Notes: generated by a model not told the origin, from the sequence alone. Positions 25,663 to 34,760 are shown, counted from the stretch's first letter. The stretch is DNA of 64,000 nt from Epilithonimonas mollis (GCF_900142325.1 NZ_FRAM01000001.1:1550001-1614000), one strand, 5' to 3'. Translations and numbers: made by a program.

Positions 25663-26034
25663 ATGTTGAGAAAACTGCAATTGATATTAATGATTTTCTG
25701 TTTGGGAATTTTTGTATTTCCAAAGCAGAATTTTAATGCTCAGGTTGCTCAGAGTTCTTGTTGCGAAGTTCAGAAAGACAGTTCTGACTGTTGCAAAAAG
25801 GGCGAGAAAAAATCAGATTCCTGTCATCACGATTCCAAAAAAGAAAAAGACTGCAAAGACAATTGCACCACTTGCAAAACCTGCAGTTCGGGATTTGTTT
25901 TCTCCGTTGTTCTGAATAATTTAGACAACAAACTGAAGACACCGTTTTTCACAATCAGCAATCCGTTTTCTTATTATTCACAATCACCCTCAGCAAGGTC
26001 TTTCAATATCTGGCAACCGCCTAAACTTGGTTAA
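25663..26034 (+). CDS. Cys-rich exported protein with terminal PP motif, putative metal handling
   Basis: A 123-residue protein with a signal peptide/membrane anchor (about 1-26), then a middle part dense in Cys, His and Lys (SSCCEV, SSDCCKKGEKKSDSCHHD, DNCTTCKTCSSG, about residues 31-86) and a C-terminal tail ending WQPPKLG. It resembles the small HYC_CC_PP-type proteins that accompany metal-uptake or resistance genes in Bacteroidota, though it lacks a clear HYC. The clustered CC, CxxC and HH suggest copper or another soft metal as ligand; this is inference. It precedes two HMA-domain genes on the same strand (gap 145 bp to the first). Confidence 0.75.
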   Translation: MLRKLQLILMIFCLGIFVFPKQNFNAQVAQSSCCEVQKDSSDCCKKGEKKSDSCHHDSKKEKDCKDNCTTCKTCSSGFVFSVVLNNLDNKLKTPFFTISNPFSYYSQSPSARSFNIWQPPKLG

Positions 26035-26049
26035 TTTTAATTAGTAATC

Positions 26050-26119
26050 TCTCGCTGATTTAGTAAATATTACAAATTTATCTGAAAATTTATCTGTTAA
26101 ATCCGTAAAATCTGCGAGA
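26050..26119. repeat. Inverted repeat TCTCGC(T/A)GATTT
   Basis: TCTCGCTGATTT (26050-26061) and AAATCTGCGAGA (26108-26119): 12-bp arms, one mismatch, 46-bp spacer. The words CGCTGATTT/AAATCTGCGAG recur as intergenic debris in related genomes as far as I recall; only one pair is seen here. Confidence 0.5.
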
Positions 26120-26179
26120 ATTAAAATCCAAAGATTTATTTAAAAAAATCTTAATTCAAACCAATTAAAATTAATCAAA

Positions 26180-26572
26180 ATGAATACAATCATAAAATCA
26201 GGATTTTTATTCCTTTCCATATTTCTATTCTCCAATTTTTCTGCTCAAACCAAATCCTTCAAAGCGAAAGTAGAAGGCAACTGCGGCATGTGCAAAGATC
26301 GCATCGAAATGGCTGCTAAATCTGACAAAAACGTAAAGTCAGCTGACTGGAGTATGAGCAAAAAAGTACTGACTGTGAGCTATGACGCTTCCAAAACGGA
26401 TAAAAAATCGATCCTGAAAAGTGTTGCGGAAGTTGGTCACGATAATGAAATGTTCCGTGCTTCTGACAAAGTCTATGAAGATTTGGATGCTTGCTGCCAG
26501 TACGACCGTCCTGACAACAGCAAAAAAATGGCGAAAAATGCAGATACAAAACAAGTCTGCGAGCTTAAGTAA
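26180..26572 (+). CDS. Secreted heavy-metal-associated (HMA) domain protein
   Basis: A 130-residue exported protein: signal peptide (about 1-22) then one HMA domain (about 26-95) with the metal loop GNCGMCKDRIE, Cys35 and Cys38. After the ferredoxin-like fold comes a short tail with a CC pair (LDACCQYDR). The same HMA-plus-CC unit is present at the N-terminus of the receptor encoded 19 bp downstream, which suggests a duplication and that the free protein passes metal to, or takes it from, the receptor in the periplasm. HMA domains of this form bind Cu(I) most often; Zn or Hg cannot be excluded. Confidence 0.88.
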   Translation: MNTIIKSGFLFLSIFLFSNFSAQTKSFKAKVEGNCGMCKDRIEMAAKSDKNVKSADWSMSKKVLTVSYDASKTDKKSILKSVAEVGHDNEMFRASDKVYEDLDACCQYDRPDNSKKMAKNADTKQVCELK

Positions 26573-26591
26573 TTAATTTAAATTTTTGACG

Positions 26592-28952
26592 ATGAATTAT
26601 TTAAGTAGAAAACTTATGTTTTCTGTGCTGCTCGTTTGTTCCATATTTTCTTTTGCACAAACCGTTACAGAACAGTTTTTGGTAAAAGGAAATTGCAATA
26701 TGTGCAAAGCCAGAATAGAAAAAGCAGCCTTGAAAGCCGGAGCACAGACCGCCAACTGGACCGCCGATAATCAAACGTTGACGATGACGCTTGACGAATC
26801 GAAAGTCAAATGTGATGATATCCTGAAACAAATTGCAGAAGTTGGCCACGACAATGAGAAATATAAAGCGCCTGAAGATGCTTATAAAAATCTGCCTGCG
26901 TGTTGTTTGTACACAAGAGGTTCTGATTATAAAGCGTCAAATGAAAATACTGACCACGACTCAGATTCTGATGAGAAACAAATCCAAGGTGTAAAACTGA
27001 CGAGAGAAAAAGAAGCAACAGCAATCAGCAAAAAAGAAGCTGGTTTGATTTTCAATATCAGTTCCAAAGAACTGTTGAAAGCGGCTTGCTGCAACCTTTC
27101 CGAAAGTTTTGAGACCAATGCAACAGTAGATGTTTCTTTCAGCAATGCAGTGACTGGAACCAAGCAGTTAAAAATGCTAGGATTAGACCAGAAATATACA
27201 CTTCTGACAAAAGAACAACTGCCGGAAATCCGTGGATTGGCTGCGCCTTATGGATTGAATTTCATTCCTGGAAAATGGATTGGCGGAATCCAGTTGACCA
27301 AAGGTGGAAGTACGGTTCTTAACGGTTACGAAAGTATCACGGGACAAATCAATACAGAACTTTTGAAAACGCATGCTGACAATAAAAAATCGGAAACGGA
27401 AATCAATTTGTTTTCTGATAACAATGGTCGTGTTGAAGCAAATGTTACTCATACTTCTCCAGTTTCCGACAAATGGAGTCAAAGTGTTTTGCTCCACGGA
27501 AACGGAACTTTTGGCGATACGGACATGAACGATGACGGTTTTCTTGACAGACCGAAAGGAAGCCAGTTAAACGTAGCTTATTTATTGAATTACAATGATT
27601 TGGAGAACTCTGGTTTTGCTTCACATTTCGGAATTAATTATCTGAAAGACGAACGAACGGCTGGACAAATCGGATTCAATAAAAGAATTCCACAAAAGGA
27701 CCAATCGCTTTATGGTGTTGGGATTGATATTTCGAGATTTCAGGTTTGGAACAAAACAGGTTATGTTTTCAAAGGGAAACCTTATCAAAGTTTGGGCTGG
27801 ATGAATCAATTAACTTATCATCAGCAAGATAGCTTTTTTGGATTGAGGAATTATTTTGGGAAAGAAACGTCTTATTATTCTAATTTGATTTTCGAAAGTA
27901 TCATCGGAAATACGAACAACAAATATAAAGTTGGAGCGAGTTTCCTTTATGATAAGTACGATGAAAACTACATTCAAGATGTCAGTTTCAGTGGAATCGA
28001 AGACTACAAAAGAACCGAAACTGTTCCAGGATTGTTTGCAGAATATACTTTGACGGGCGAAAAATTCACTTTGGTAACAGGTGCTCGTGTTGATTTTCAC
28101 AATCTTGCGGGAACGCAGTTTACGCCGAGAATGAATTTCAAATATGATTTGACTCCGAAAACCATTTTCCGAGTTTCGGCTGGAAGAGGTTTCCGAACTG
28201 CTAATATCTTTGCAGAAAGTCAGTCTTATTTTGCATCGAATCGTCAAATCCAAATCATCAATAATGGTGGTGAAATCTATGGTTTGAAGCCAGAAATTGC
28301 GTGGAATTATGGCATTAGTCTTCAGCAGGAATTCAAATTGTTTGGGCGACAATCGACTATTTTGGCTGATTTTTTCAGGACGGATTTCCAGAATCAGGTG
28401 GTGACGGATTTGGATGAATCTGCTCAGAAAATTTTGTTCTACAATCTTGAAGGAAAATCGTTTGCCAATAGTTTCCAAACGCAATGGGATTTCCAGCCTG
28501 TGAAAAATCTGGAATTCAGAATTGCCTACAAATATTATGATGTAGCTTTGGATTATTTGAGCGGATTGAAAAAAGTGCCTTTTATGGCTAAACATCGTGG
28601 ATTTGCGAACCTGGCTTATTCAACCAATAAAACTGAAAGAGGCAGATTTTGGAGTTTTGACACCACTTTAAATTTAGTTGGAAAACAAAGACTCCCGAAC
28701 ACCAAATCGAATCCGGCAGAATTCCAGATTGGAGATTATTCACCAAGTTATACGACTTTGAATGCTCAGATTTCCAGAAACTTCTCGGAGAAAATCAGAG
28801 TTTATTTGGGCGGAGAGAACTTGACTGGTTATCAGCAAAAAGTTGCGATTCTTGATGCAGCAAATCCATTTGGAAATTATTTTGACGGCGGAATGGTCTA
28901 TGCACCGATTATGAAACAGAATTTCTACGTGGGTGTAGATTTTAAGTTTTAA
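26592..28952 (+). CDS. TonB-dependent receptor with N-terminal HMA domain
   Basis: A 786-residue outer membrane receptor. Start is ATG at 26592, two codons after an in-frame TTG. Order: signal peptide (about 1-22); HMA domain (about 26-95) with GNCNMCKARIE, Cys35 and Cys38, and tail LPACCLYTR; acidic linker rich in Asp/Glu (about 112-130); plug domain with the conserved ELLKAACCNLSESF and NGYESITGQINTEL segments; 22-strand barrel to a C-terminal Phe (YVGVDFKF). Receptors with this plug usually carry a carboxypeptidase-regulatory-like domain in front; here an HMA domain occupies that place. Likely takes up a metal or metal complex, or exports via partner proteins; copper is the best guess. Confidence 0.9.
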   Translation: MNYLSRKLMFSVLLVCSIFSFAQTVTEQFLVKGNCNMCKARIEKAALKAGAQTANWTADNQTLTMTLDESKVKCDDILKQIAEVGHDNEKYKAPEDAYKNLPACCLYTRGSDYKASNENTDHDSDSDEKQIQGVKLTREKEATAISKKEAGLIFNISSKELLKAACCNLSESFETNATVDVSFSNAVTGTKQLKMLGLDQKYTLLTKEQLPEIRGLAAPYGLNFIPGKWIGGIQLTKGGSTVLNGYESITGQINTELLKTHADNKKSETEINLFSDNNGRVEANVTHTSPVSDKWSQSVLLHGNGTFGDTDMNDDGFLDRPKGSQLNVAYLLNYNDLENSGFASHFGINYLKDERTAGQIGFNKRIPQKDQSLYGVGIDISRFQVWNKTGYVFKGKPYQSLGWMNQLTYHQQDSFFGLRNYFGKETSYYSNLIFESIIGNTNNKYKVGASFLYDKYDENYIQDVSFSGIEDYKRTETVPGLFAEYTLTGEKFTLVTGARVDFHNLAGTQFTPRMNFKYDLTPKTIFRVSAGRGFRTANIFAESQSYFASNRQIQIINNGGEIYGLKPEIAWNYGISLQQEFKLFGRQSTILADFFRTDFQNQVVTDLDESAQKILFYNLEGKSFANSFQTQWDFQPVKNLEFRIAYKYYDVALDYLSGLKKVPFMAKHRGFANLAYSTNKTERGRFWSFDTTLNLVGKQRLPNTKSNPAEFQIGDYSPSYTTLNAQISRNFSEKIRVYLGGENLTGYQQKVAILDAANPFGNYFDGGMVYAPIMKQNFYVGVDFKF

Positions 28953-28973
28953 AACTTTAAAATATGAATCAAA

Positions 28974-28999
28974 AAACCTCGTCAGATTTGGCGAGGTTT
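28974..28999. terminator. Intrinsic terminator between convergent genes
   Basis: Perfect stem AAACCTCG (28974-28981) / CGAGGTTT (28992-28999), loop of 10. On the minus strand it is followed by TTTTTTG-type tail, so it ends the DUF2007 gene best; it can also stop the receptor transcript. Confidence 0.75.
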
Positions 29000-29004
29000 C
29001 GTCT

Positions 29005-29232
29005 TTATTGACTGTCTTTACTGTAAAACTCAGTCATCAGTTCATTCGCTTTTTCGAAATCATTTTCAGCAACTTTCAGCTGAACACCGCCACTCGTATT
29101 GTTGAACAAATTGTAAGTGTTGGCTAAAATATTTCCGAAAATAAAGGTTTCTATTCCATTCGTTTCCAAGAAAATTTTGAGCATTTCTGCTTCGATTTCT
29201 GTATTGAAAATCTTAAGTGTGATGAGTTCCAT
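29005..29232 (-). CDS. DUF2007 family protein
   Basis: A 75-residue cytosolic protein of the DUF2007 family (putative prokaryotic signal-transducing protein). Typical layout: MELITLKIFNTEIEAEMLK, then a central glycine (NGIETF) and a final AENDFEKANELM helix. These small proteins adopt a GlnB-like/ferredoxin-like fold and their role is unknown. It stands alone, with a terminator just downstream and a repeat upstream. Confidence 0.88.
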   Translation of the reverse strand: MELITLKIFNTEIEAEMLKIFLETNGIETFIFGNILANTYNLFNNTSGGVQLKVAENDFEKANELMTEFYSKDSQ

Positions 29233-29260
29233 AAGTAATTTTATAATTTAATTTCAAACG

Positions 29261-29327
29261 CTTCGACTCCGCTCAACGTGACATAGTAAACTTTCTTTAA
29301 GAAATGTCAGTCTGAGCGGAGTCGAAG
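29261..29327. repeat. Imperfect palindrome with TTCGACTCCGCTCA arms
   Basis: Left arm 29261-29283 (begins CTTCGACTCCGCTCA) and right arm 29305-29327 (ends TGAGCGGAGTCGAAG) pair at 20 of 23 positions; the spacer holds a TTCTT/AAGAA mini-stem. It lies between the end of pyrD and the start of DUF2007 and is more GC-rich than its surroundings. This word is a recurrent intergenic element in Flavobacteriia as far as I know; it may serve as a terminator for pyrD. Confidence 0.7.
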
Positions 29328-29347
29328 ACTTTATTTCTCTTCAAATA

Positions 29348-30358
29348 TTAAATCTTTTGTTTTAGAATCGCTTTGTTGATTTCATTAATCAATTCCGGCC
29401 CTTCATAAATAAATCCTGTGTAAAGCTGAACAAGACTCGCGCCAGCTTCCAGCTTTTCCAAAGCATCTTGCGCCGAATGAATTCCGCCAACACCAATAAT
29501 CGGGAATGCTTTGCCACTTTTTTCCGATAAAAATCTTATGACTTCTGTCGAACGTTTTGTTAAAGGTTTTCCGGACAATCCGCCCATTTCAGATTTATTT
29601 TCTGAAGTTAAATTTTCTCTGGATAAAGTTGTGTTGGTTGCAATCACGCCAGCGATTTGAGTGTCTTTAACAATATCAATAATATCCAAAAGTTGCTCAT
29701 CCGTCAAATCTGGTGCAATTTTCAGAAGAATCGGCTTTTGTTTTGGCTTTTCAAGGTTGAGATTTTGAAGCGTTGATAATAATTCGGTCAAAGGTTTTTT
29801 CTCCTGGAGTTCACGGAGATTTGGTGTGTTTGGCGAACTGACATTAACCACGAAATAATCTACATAAGGAAATAATTTCTCGAAACAGATTTTGTAATCG
29901 TTAACTGCTTCTTCATTTGGCGTCACTTTATTCTTTCCGATGTTTCCGCCGATGAGAACGTTTTTGTTCTTCTTTAATCTTTTAATTGCTTCATCAACGC
30001 CACCGTTATTGAAACCCATTCTGTTGATGATTGCAGAGTCTTCTTTCAATCGGAACAAGCGTTTTTTTTCATTTCCTGGCTGAGGTTTCGGTGTCAAAGT
30101 TCCGATTTCTATGAAACCGAATCCAAGGTCAGACAACTCGTTGAAGAGTTTTGCATCTTTATCAAAACCCGCAGCCAATCCAACCGGATTTTTAAATTTT
30201 AATCCAAAAACTTCACGTTCCAGACGTTTATCTGTAATTGGTTTTGGCAAAAGTAATTTGGCTAGAAATCCAAAATTCTTCAATAAAGAAAATGTAAAAT
30301 GATGAACTTCTTCTGGGTCGAATTTGAAAAGAAGCGGACGAATAAGGCTTTTGTACAT
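29348..30358 (-). CDS. pyrD: Dihydroorotate dehydrogenase (quinone), class 2
   Basis: Oxidises dihydroorotate to orotate in pyrimidine synthesis and passes electrons to menaquinone. 336 residues with the class 2 layout: a short N-terminal membrane-associating helix pair (about 1-40, including [18 protein letters not shown]), FMN-barrel segments [25 protein letters not shown] (with the catalytic Ser), [11 protein letters not shown], and the phosphate-binding [15 protein letters not shown]. It is monocistronic, with a TAAATTTG box upstream. Confidence 0.97.
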   Translation of the reverse strand: MYKSLIRPLLFKFDPEEVHHFTFSLLKNFGFLAKLLLPKPITDKRLEREVFGLKFKNPVGLAAGFDKDAKLFNELSDLGFGFIEIGTLTPKPQPGNEKKRLFRLKEDSAIINRMGFNNGGVDEAIKRLKKNKNVLIGGNIGKNKVTPNEEAVNDYKICFEKLFPYVDYFVVNVSSPNTPNLRELQEKKPLTELLSTLQNLNLEKPKQKPILLKIAPDLTDEQLLDIIDIVKDTQIAGVIATNTTLSRENLTSENKSEMGGLSGKPLTKRSTEVIRFLSEKSGKAFPIIGVGGIHSAQDALEKLEAGASLVQLYTGFIYEGPELINEINKAILKQKI

Positions 30359-30373
30359 CGGAGAAAAGTTTTA

Positions 30374-30381
30374 CAAATTTA
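30374..30381 (-). promoter_or_regulatory. Candidate -7 box for pyrD
   Basis: TAAATTTG on the minus strand, 15 bases before the ATG. No -33 TTG seen. Confidence 0.45.
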
Positions 30382-30470
30382 CGTTTTTGTTAGGATAATT
30401 GGTTTAAAAAATCACTTTTATGAAGTGTTAAACACAATGCCACAAAGATTAATTTTGATATCTAATATTT

Positions 30471-30515
30471 TTAAGGCACAAAGTATTTAAAATCTTCGAA
30501 TTTCTTGTGCTTTAA
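30471..30515. repeat. Inverted repeat TTAAGGCACAA / TTGTGCTTTAA in the pyrD-regulator gap
   Basis: Arms 30471-30481 and 30505-30515 pair with one G-U. The 274-bp gap (30359-30632) also holds TGTGCCTTTG at 30540-30549, a word found again at 7795-7804. No gene is seen in this gap. Confidence 0.45.
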
Positions 30516-30632
30516 ACTGTTTATTACTGTTATAATTCCTGTGCCTTTGTTCACTATATGACGCATTTTCAGAATTCAGAAAAATAAATTAAAATCTTTA
30601 TATCTTTACTTAGATTTTATCTCAAGCTATAA

Positions 30633-32288
30633 ATGATTTCAATTGCTTTTTACAGAAGTTTAATTTATATATTTTTTCTCTTTTTTCTGCCTTTCCAGAC
30701 TTTTGCGATGACGCCAAAAGACTGCGAAAAAATGGTCATCAAAGCAGTGGAAGCGATGAATAAGAAGGAATTTGCCAAATCTCTCCAGATCCTTAGCAAA
30801 ACCAAAAAAATTGCGCAGGATAACCGTTGGTATAGGGAGGAGTTCCTGGCTGTCAACAACATCGGCGCCAATTACTATATGATGCTGGATTACGGTGAGG
30901 CGCTCAATAATTATCTGGATGCCTACAAAATTGCGGTTGCTCATCTCGATGAAAAATCAGAAATGACTGTTCTCAACAACATTGCCATTCTCTATTCCCG
31001 GGATAATAAAATCGACAAGGCCAAAGATTATTTCTCCAAAGCCTATGAACTAGCAGGAAAAGTTAACAATAACACTTCCAAAGGTTTATACGCTATTAAT
31101 CTGACTATTGTCTATAATGAAAAAGGCGATTATAAAACAGCCAAAAATTATATTGATGAAGCGCTGAGACTCACCGCAAATTCCCCCTACTATTTGCTGG
31201 CAAAATCGACCTATATGGAAACGCTGGTGAATCTGAAACAATATGATGCTGCAGAAAAAATGGCCAATGAGCTACTTCCGAAACTGAATGGTGTGGAATA
31301 TGCCGAGTACAAAACGCAGATTTTTTATAATCTTTCCGTGATTGCCGAACATAGAAACGATTTGCCTAAGTCTTTTCATTATCTCGAACTGGCAGAAAAA
31401 AACAACCTGAATTTTGATTTTAAGGAAAATATTTTCGAGCGATTCAGCACGCTTTACAAAAAAACAAATAATATCGATCGTGCCGTTTCTTATAAAGATT
31501 CGATAATGACGGTAAAAGATTCTGTGAACAGAATCAAAAACGGGCAGCTTTTCGAGAACAGTAAAATCAAATTTGAGCTTCAGAATTCTCAGAAAGATCT
31601 GGCGGAAAGTCAGGGAAAATTATCCTCGCAGCGTTCTTTTTTCATCAAAGGAACTTTGCTTGCGGTTTTTATTGTTCTGATAATTTTCTGGGCGTTGAGA
31701 AACAGTATTGTTAAAAACAAACAGCAAAAAATCATTGAGCAAAGCAATGCGGAAATCGCCAAGCTCGAACTCGAAAAAGAAAAAAAGAATAAGGAAATCC
31801 TTGAAAATCAATTAAAAGAAAAAGAAGTTCTGGTACTTTTGGAGCAGGAGAAATTCAAAAATGAAATCGAGGCCAAGAACAGGAAACTGACAACCAAAGC
31901 TCTACAGCTTTCCACAAAGATTGAACTGATTGATGACCTCATCAAAACGTTGTCGCGGGAATCAGATGATCTCAAAAAAGTGGATGTCAGCAATATCATC
32001 CAGCAATTCAAAATTCTACAGAAACAGACCCATGAGGAAGAGGGCTTCCTGGTTCATTTTGAAGAAGTCAATAAAGGTTTTCTTTCCAAATTGAAGCAAC
32101 TTCATCCGGACCTTAATTCAAACGATATACGGTTTCTGTCTTATGTGTATATGAACCTTTCCATAAAGGAAATTTCTGTCATTTTTAACATCACTCCAGA
32201 AGCTTGCCGCAAGCGAAAGGAACGCATCGAAAAGAAAATGTCACTCGCCGAAAACTTAGACTTATATAATTATATTACAAGTATTTAA
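30633..32288 (+). CDS. TPR-containing membrane transcriptional regulator with C-terminal HTH
   Basis: A 551-residue one-component-type regulator common in Flavobacteriia: signal/anchor segment (about 1-22), periplasmic TPR repeats (about 40-300), one membrane helix (about 337-358), a cytoplasmic coiled coil rich in Lys and Glu (about 362-430), and a LuxR-like HTH at the end with DLNSNDIRFLSYVYMNLSIK and ITPEACRKRKERIEKKM (about 490-550). It should sense an envelope signal through the TPRs and bind DNA at the membrane. The T9SS protein gene starts 102 bp downstream on the same strand and may be a target or partner; that is inference from position. Confidence 0.86.
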   Translation: MISIAFYRSLIYIFFLFFLPFQTFAMTPKDCEKMVIKAVEAMNKKEFAKSLQILSKTKKIAQDNRWYREEFLAVNNIGANYYMMLDYGEALNNYLDAYKIAVAHLDEKSEMTVLNNIAILYSRDNKIDKAKDYFSKAYELAGKVNNNTSKGLYAINLTIVYNEKGDYKTAKNYIDEALRLTANSPYYLLAKSTYMETLVNLKQYDAAEKMANELLPKLNGVEYAEYKTQIFYNLSVIAEHRNDLPKSFHYLELAEKNNLNFDFKENIFERFSTLYKKTNNIDRAVSYKDSIMTVKDSVNRIKNGQLFENSKIKFELQNSQKDLAESQGKLSSQRSFFIKGTLLAVFIVLIIFWALRNSIVKNKQQKIIEQSNAEIAKLELEKEKKNKEILENQLKEKEVLVLLEQEKFKNEIEAKNRKLTTKALQLSTKIELIDDLIKTLSRESDDLKKVDVSNIIQQFKILQKQTHEEEGFLVHFEEVNKGFLSKLKQLHPDLNSNDIRFLSYVYMNLSIKEISVIFNITPEACRKRKERIEKKMSLAENLDLYNYITSI

Positions 32289-32390
32289 CAGAAATGTCAC
32301 GTTTTTTCTAATTCAGCGTCCTACTATTTCTACATTAATTTTTTGTGTTGCTAATATTAATCATAACATTTGTTTGATAAAATTAGATAT

Positions 32391-34691
32391 ATGAAAAAAT
32401 TTACTTTTTTAGCGGGTCTTATATTTGCGCTTTTCACCAATAATATCGATGCCCAGCTTCAGGTTTTGGGAAAAAATGAATTCGGGAGAATTTTCGAGGT
32501 TACTTACAGCACCACGGAGCAAAATACCATTTATGCCACGACAATCGTCAATCACATTGTGGTTTCTCACAACAATGGAGCATCTTGGGAAATATTTTAT
32601 TCTTTACCTCCTGAATTTGGTAATATCAGTAATAATACCAAGCTTAATATCAGCAAGGATGGTACTTTTTTGTCTTTTTCTACTACAAAAGGAGGAATTG
32701 GTGAATTGCATATTTTTGATATTAGCACCAAAACTATTACTAAGACTTTCACAATGCCTAATTATTCTGAAGGCGCATATGTTTCGGCTTATAATTTCTT
32801 CGGTGATGATAAAGACAATCTAATTGTGAGCTCACAGTTTCCTTACGGATTCGGAACTGCCAACCGCGTTTACACCACTAATGACGGCGGACAAAACTGG
32901 AAAGAAGTCTATTATTCTGTAGAAGACAATCATAATATTATCACAAGCTATGTAGCCTTTAACCCGGCTGATAAAAACAAAATCTACATTGCCAACGGAA
33001 ACGGCAGCGAAGGGTTTTCTGGCGGATTGATGATCTCCAGCGACGGGGGAGATACTTTCACGACAAAGCTAGAAGGAAGTGTCCTCGCAACGCTGGAATT
33101 CAACCCGAATAATCCTAATGAAATCTATGCAGGAACAGGAATCAGCTTTGGAATGAGTCCGGAAAAGCTTCATCATTCCACAGATGCCGGAAATACTTGG
33201 GAAGACAAAAATATCACTTGGGGAAGCAACGGAATCCTTAACAACATTATTGATATTAAATATAACCCTCTGGATAATAACCACATTATTGTTTTGGAGG
33301 AAGATGAGATTGTTTCCACAAAAGACGGTGGCGCAACCTGGCAAAATGTGGAATATCCTTATGATAATCTTGATAGTTACTATTACGGCATTAAAGCAAG
33401 TTTCAACCCGTTCAAAGCAGGAGAATTATTTATTACAGCGAATTATAAACCGTTGTTCTCCACAGATAACGGAACAACGATGACGCAGGTTCAAACGCCA
33501 TTTTTCAGTTCTACAGGAAGAGTCAACCTGTTCAAAAATGAAATGTCGAAACATCTTTTCTACAGCGTTCAGAATGGTTTTGTCCATAGAAATCTGGCTG
33601 ATAATTCTGAAAATGCATTCGACATCCAGCCGCTTAATATTTTCACTAATAATAATGGCCCGGCTTACATTTCCGATTCCAAAAAAGAAGGAAGGGTTTA
33701 TTCTTTCAAAGGCGGATTTTTGGGTTCTACATTGGCAATGAGTGATAATTTCGGCGCTGATTTTTCTCCTGTTTTTGAAACTTTTACAAATGGATTAACC
33801 AATATAATTCCTGATCCTCAGGTTAACAATCAGATTTTTGCAACCTTCAACAATTGGGATCAGGGCGAGCTGGACAAGATCAATTTTAATAATCCGAACG
33901 ACATTCTGGTCACTAACATACCACTTCCGGCTCAGGGTGCCGTTTACAAAATCCTGCATCCGAACAAGATTTCTGATGAATTCTTTATAATTGTCGGCTC
34001 AGAGCTTTATAAAACCACAAATGGCGGAAACGACTGGACGGCGGTTTCCATCGACACTTCGTTCCCATCCGAGTCTGTTATTTTTGATATTGATCAAAAT
34101 CCGAAAAACCTGAATCAATTGGCTTTGGCAACATCAGAAGGCGTATTTGTTTCCGGCGACAAAGGTGCAACATGGAGTCAGGTTTCTAACTTTGTAGCAT
34201 ACAAAGTATCCTATTCTGATGTCAATAACGGTGTTCTGATAGCAATAACTTACTCTTCTATGTATACCAGTTTTAACATCCATTATTCTGTGGACAACGG
34301 GATCAACTGGAAAACGGTTGACCGTGCTGAGCTTTTATATTCAGAAACCAATTCCGTAACTATCGATTTCTCAGACAAAAAAGCGTTTATCTATATCGCT
34401 TCCGGAGACCTTGGACTTTTGGGATATAATCTGAATCTGGATGTCTTGGCAACAGATAATGTCTCTGCGGAAAAGGCAAAAGTTTTAGTCTATCCGAATC
34501 CTGTGGTTGACGTCATTCACATTGATGATAAGAATCTGAAGTCCGTTATACTTTACAGCATGGACGGGAAAAAACTGCTTGAAACGAAGAACAATGAAAT
34601 GACCGTTTCTCAGCTTCCGAAAGGTGTTTATATTCTTAGAATAGTAACAGCTGACAACAGTATTGTAAGCAAAAAAATCATCAAAAAGTAA
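32391..34691 (+). CDS. Secreted BNR/YCF48-repeat protein with T9SS type A sorting domain
   Basis: A 766-residue predicted surface protein. Start at ATG 32391 gives a signal peptide (MKKFTFLAGLIFALF..., ending near DAQ); the longer frame begins at a TTG. The bulk is sialidase-like beta-propeller repeats with TTNDGGQNW, SSDGGDTF, STDAGNTW, SKDGGATWQ and SGDKGATWSQ motifs. The C-terminal sorting domain (about 690-766) starts VYPNPVVDVIHI and ends SKKIIKK. No catalytic sialidase residues can be identified, so binding or adhesion is more likely than catalysis. A clear terminator follows. Compare with the protein at 1212-4475. Confidence 0.88.
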   Translation: MKKFTFLAGLIFALFTNNIDAQLQVLGKNEFGRIFEVTYSTTEQNTIYATTIVNHIVVSHNNGASWEIFYSLPPEFGNISNNTKLNISKDGTFLSFSTTKGGIGELHIFDISTKTITKTFTMPNYSEGAYVSAYNFFGDDKDNLIVSSQFPYGFGTANRVYTTNDGGQNWKEVYYSVEDNHNIITSYVAFNPADKNKIYIANGNGSEGFSGGLMISSDGGDTFTTKLEGSVLATLEFNPNNPNEIYAGTGISFGMSPEKLHHSTDAGNTWEDKNITWGSNGILNNIIDIKYNPLDNNHIIVLEEDEIVSTKDGGATWQNVEYPYDNLDSYYYGIKASFNPFKAGELFITANYKPLFSTDNGTTMTQVQTPFFSSTGRVNLFKNEMSKHLFYSVQNGFVHRNLADNSENAFDIQPLNIFTNNNGPAYISDSKKEGRVYSFKGGFLGSTLAMSDNFGADFSPVFETFTNGLTNIIPDPQVNNQIFATFNNWDQGELDKINFNNPNDILVTNIPLPAQGAVYKILHPNKISDEFFIIVGSELYKTTNGGNDWTAVSIDTSFPSESVIFDIDQNPKNLNQLALATSEGVFVSGDKGATWSQVSNFVAYKVSYSDVNNGVLIAITYSSMYTSFNIHYSVDNGINWKTVDRAELLYSETNSVTIDFSDKKAFIYIASGDLGLLGYNLNLDVLATDNVSAEKAKVLVYPNPVVDVIHIDDKNLKSVILYSMDGKKLLETKNNEMTVSQLPKGVYILRIVTADNSIVSKKIIKK

Positions 34692-34712
34692 TAGTTAGTA
34701 AATATGATCAGA

Positions 34713-34742
34713 AAGGCTTCTCAGAAATGGGAAGCTTTTTTC
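34713..34742 (+). terminator. Intrinsic terminator
   Basis: Stem AAGGCTTCTC (34713-34722) / GGGAAGCTTT (34729-34738) with two G-U pairs, loop AGAAAT, then T-run. Ends the T9SS gene; the convergent truC ends 19 bases further on. Confidence 0.75.
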
Positions 34743-34760
34743 GTTCTATGGTTTCAAAAA

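Noticed and set aside
26131-26152. Hairpin AAGATTT/AAATCTT before the HMA gene as an attenuator
   Set aside because: Short AT-only stem of 7 bp; such stems are expected often in AT-rich gaps.
27810-28595. 261-codon minus-strand frame within the HMA receptor gene
   Set aside because: Antisense shadow; low-complexity Ile/Ser/Arg-rich product without motif, while the plus strand encodes a full receptor.
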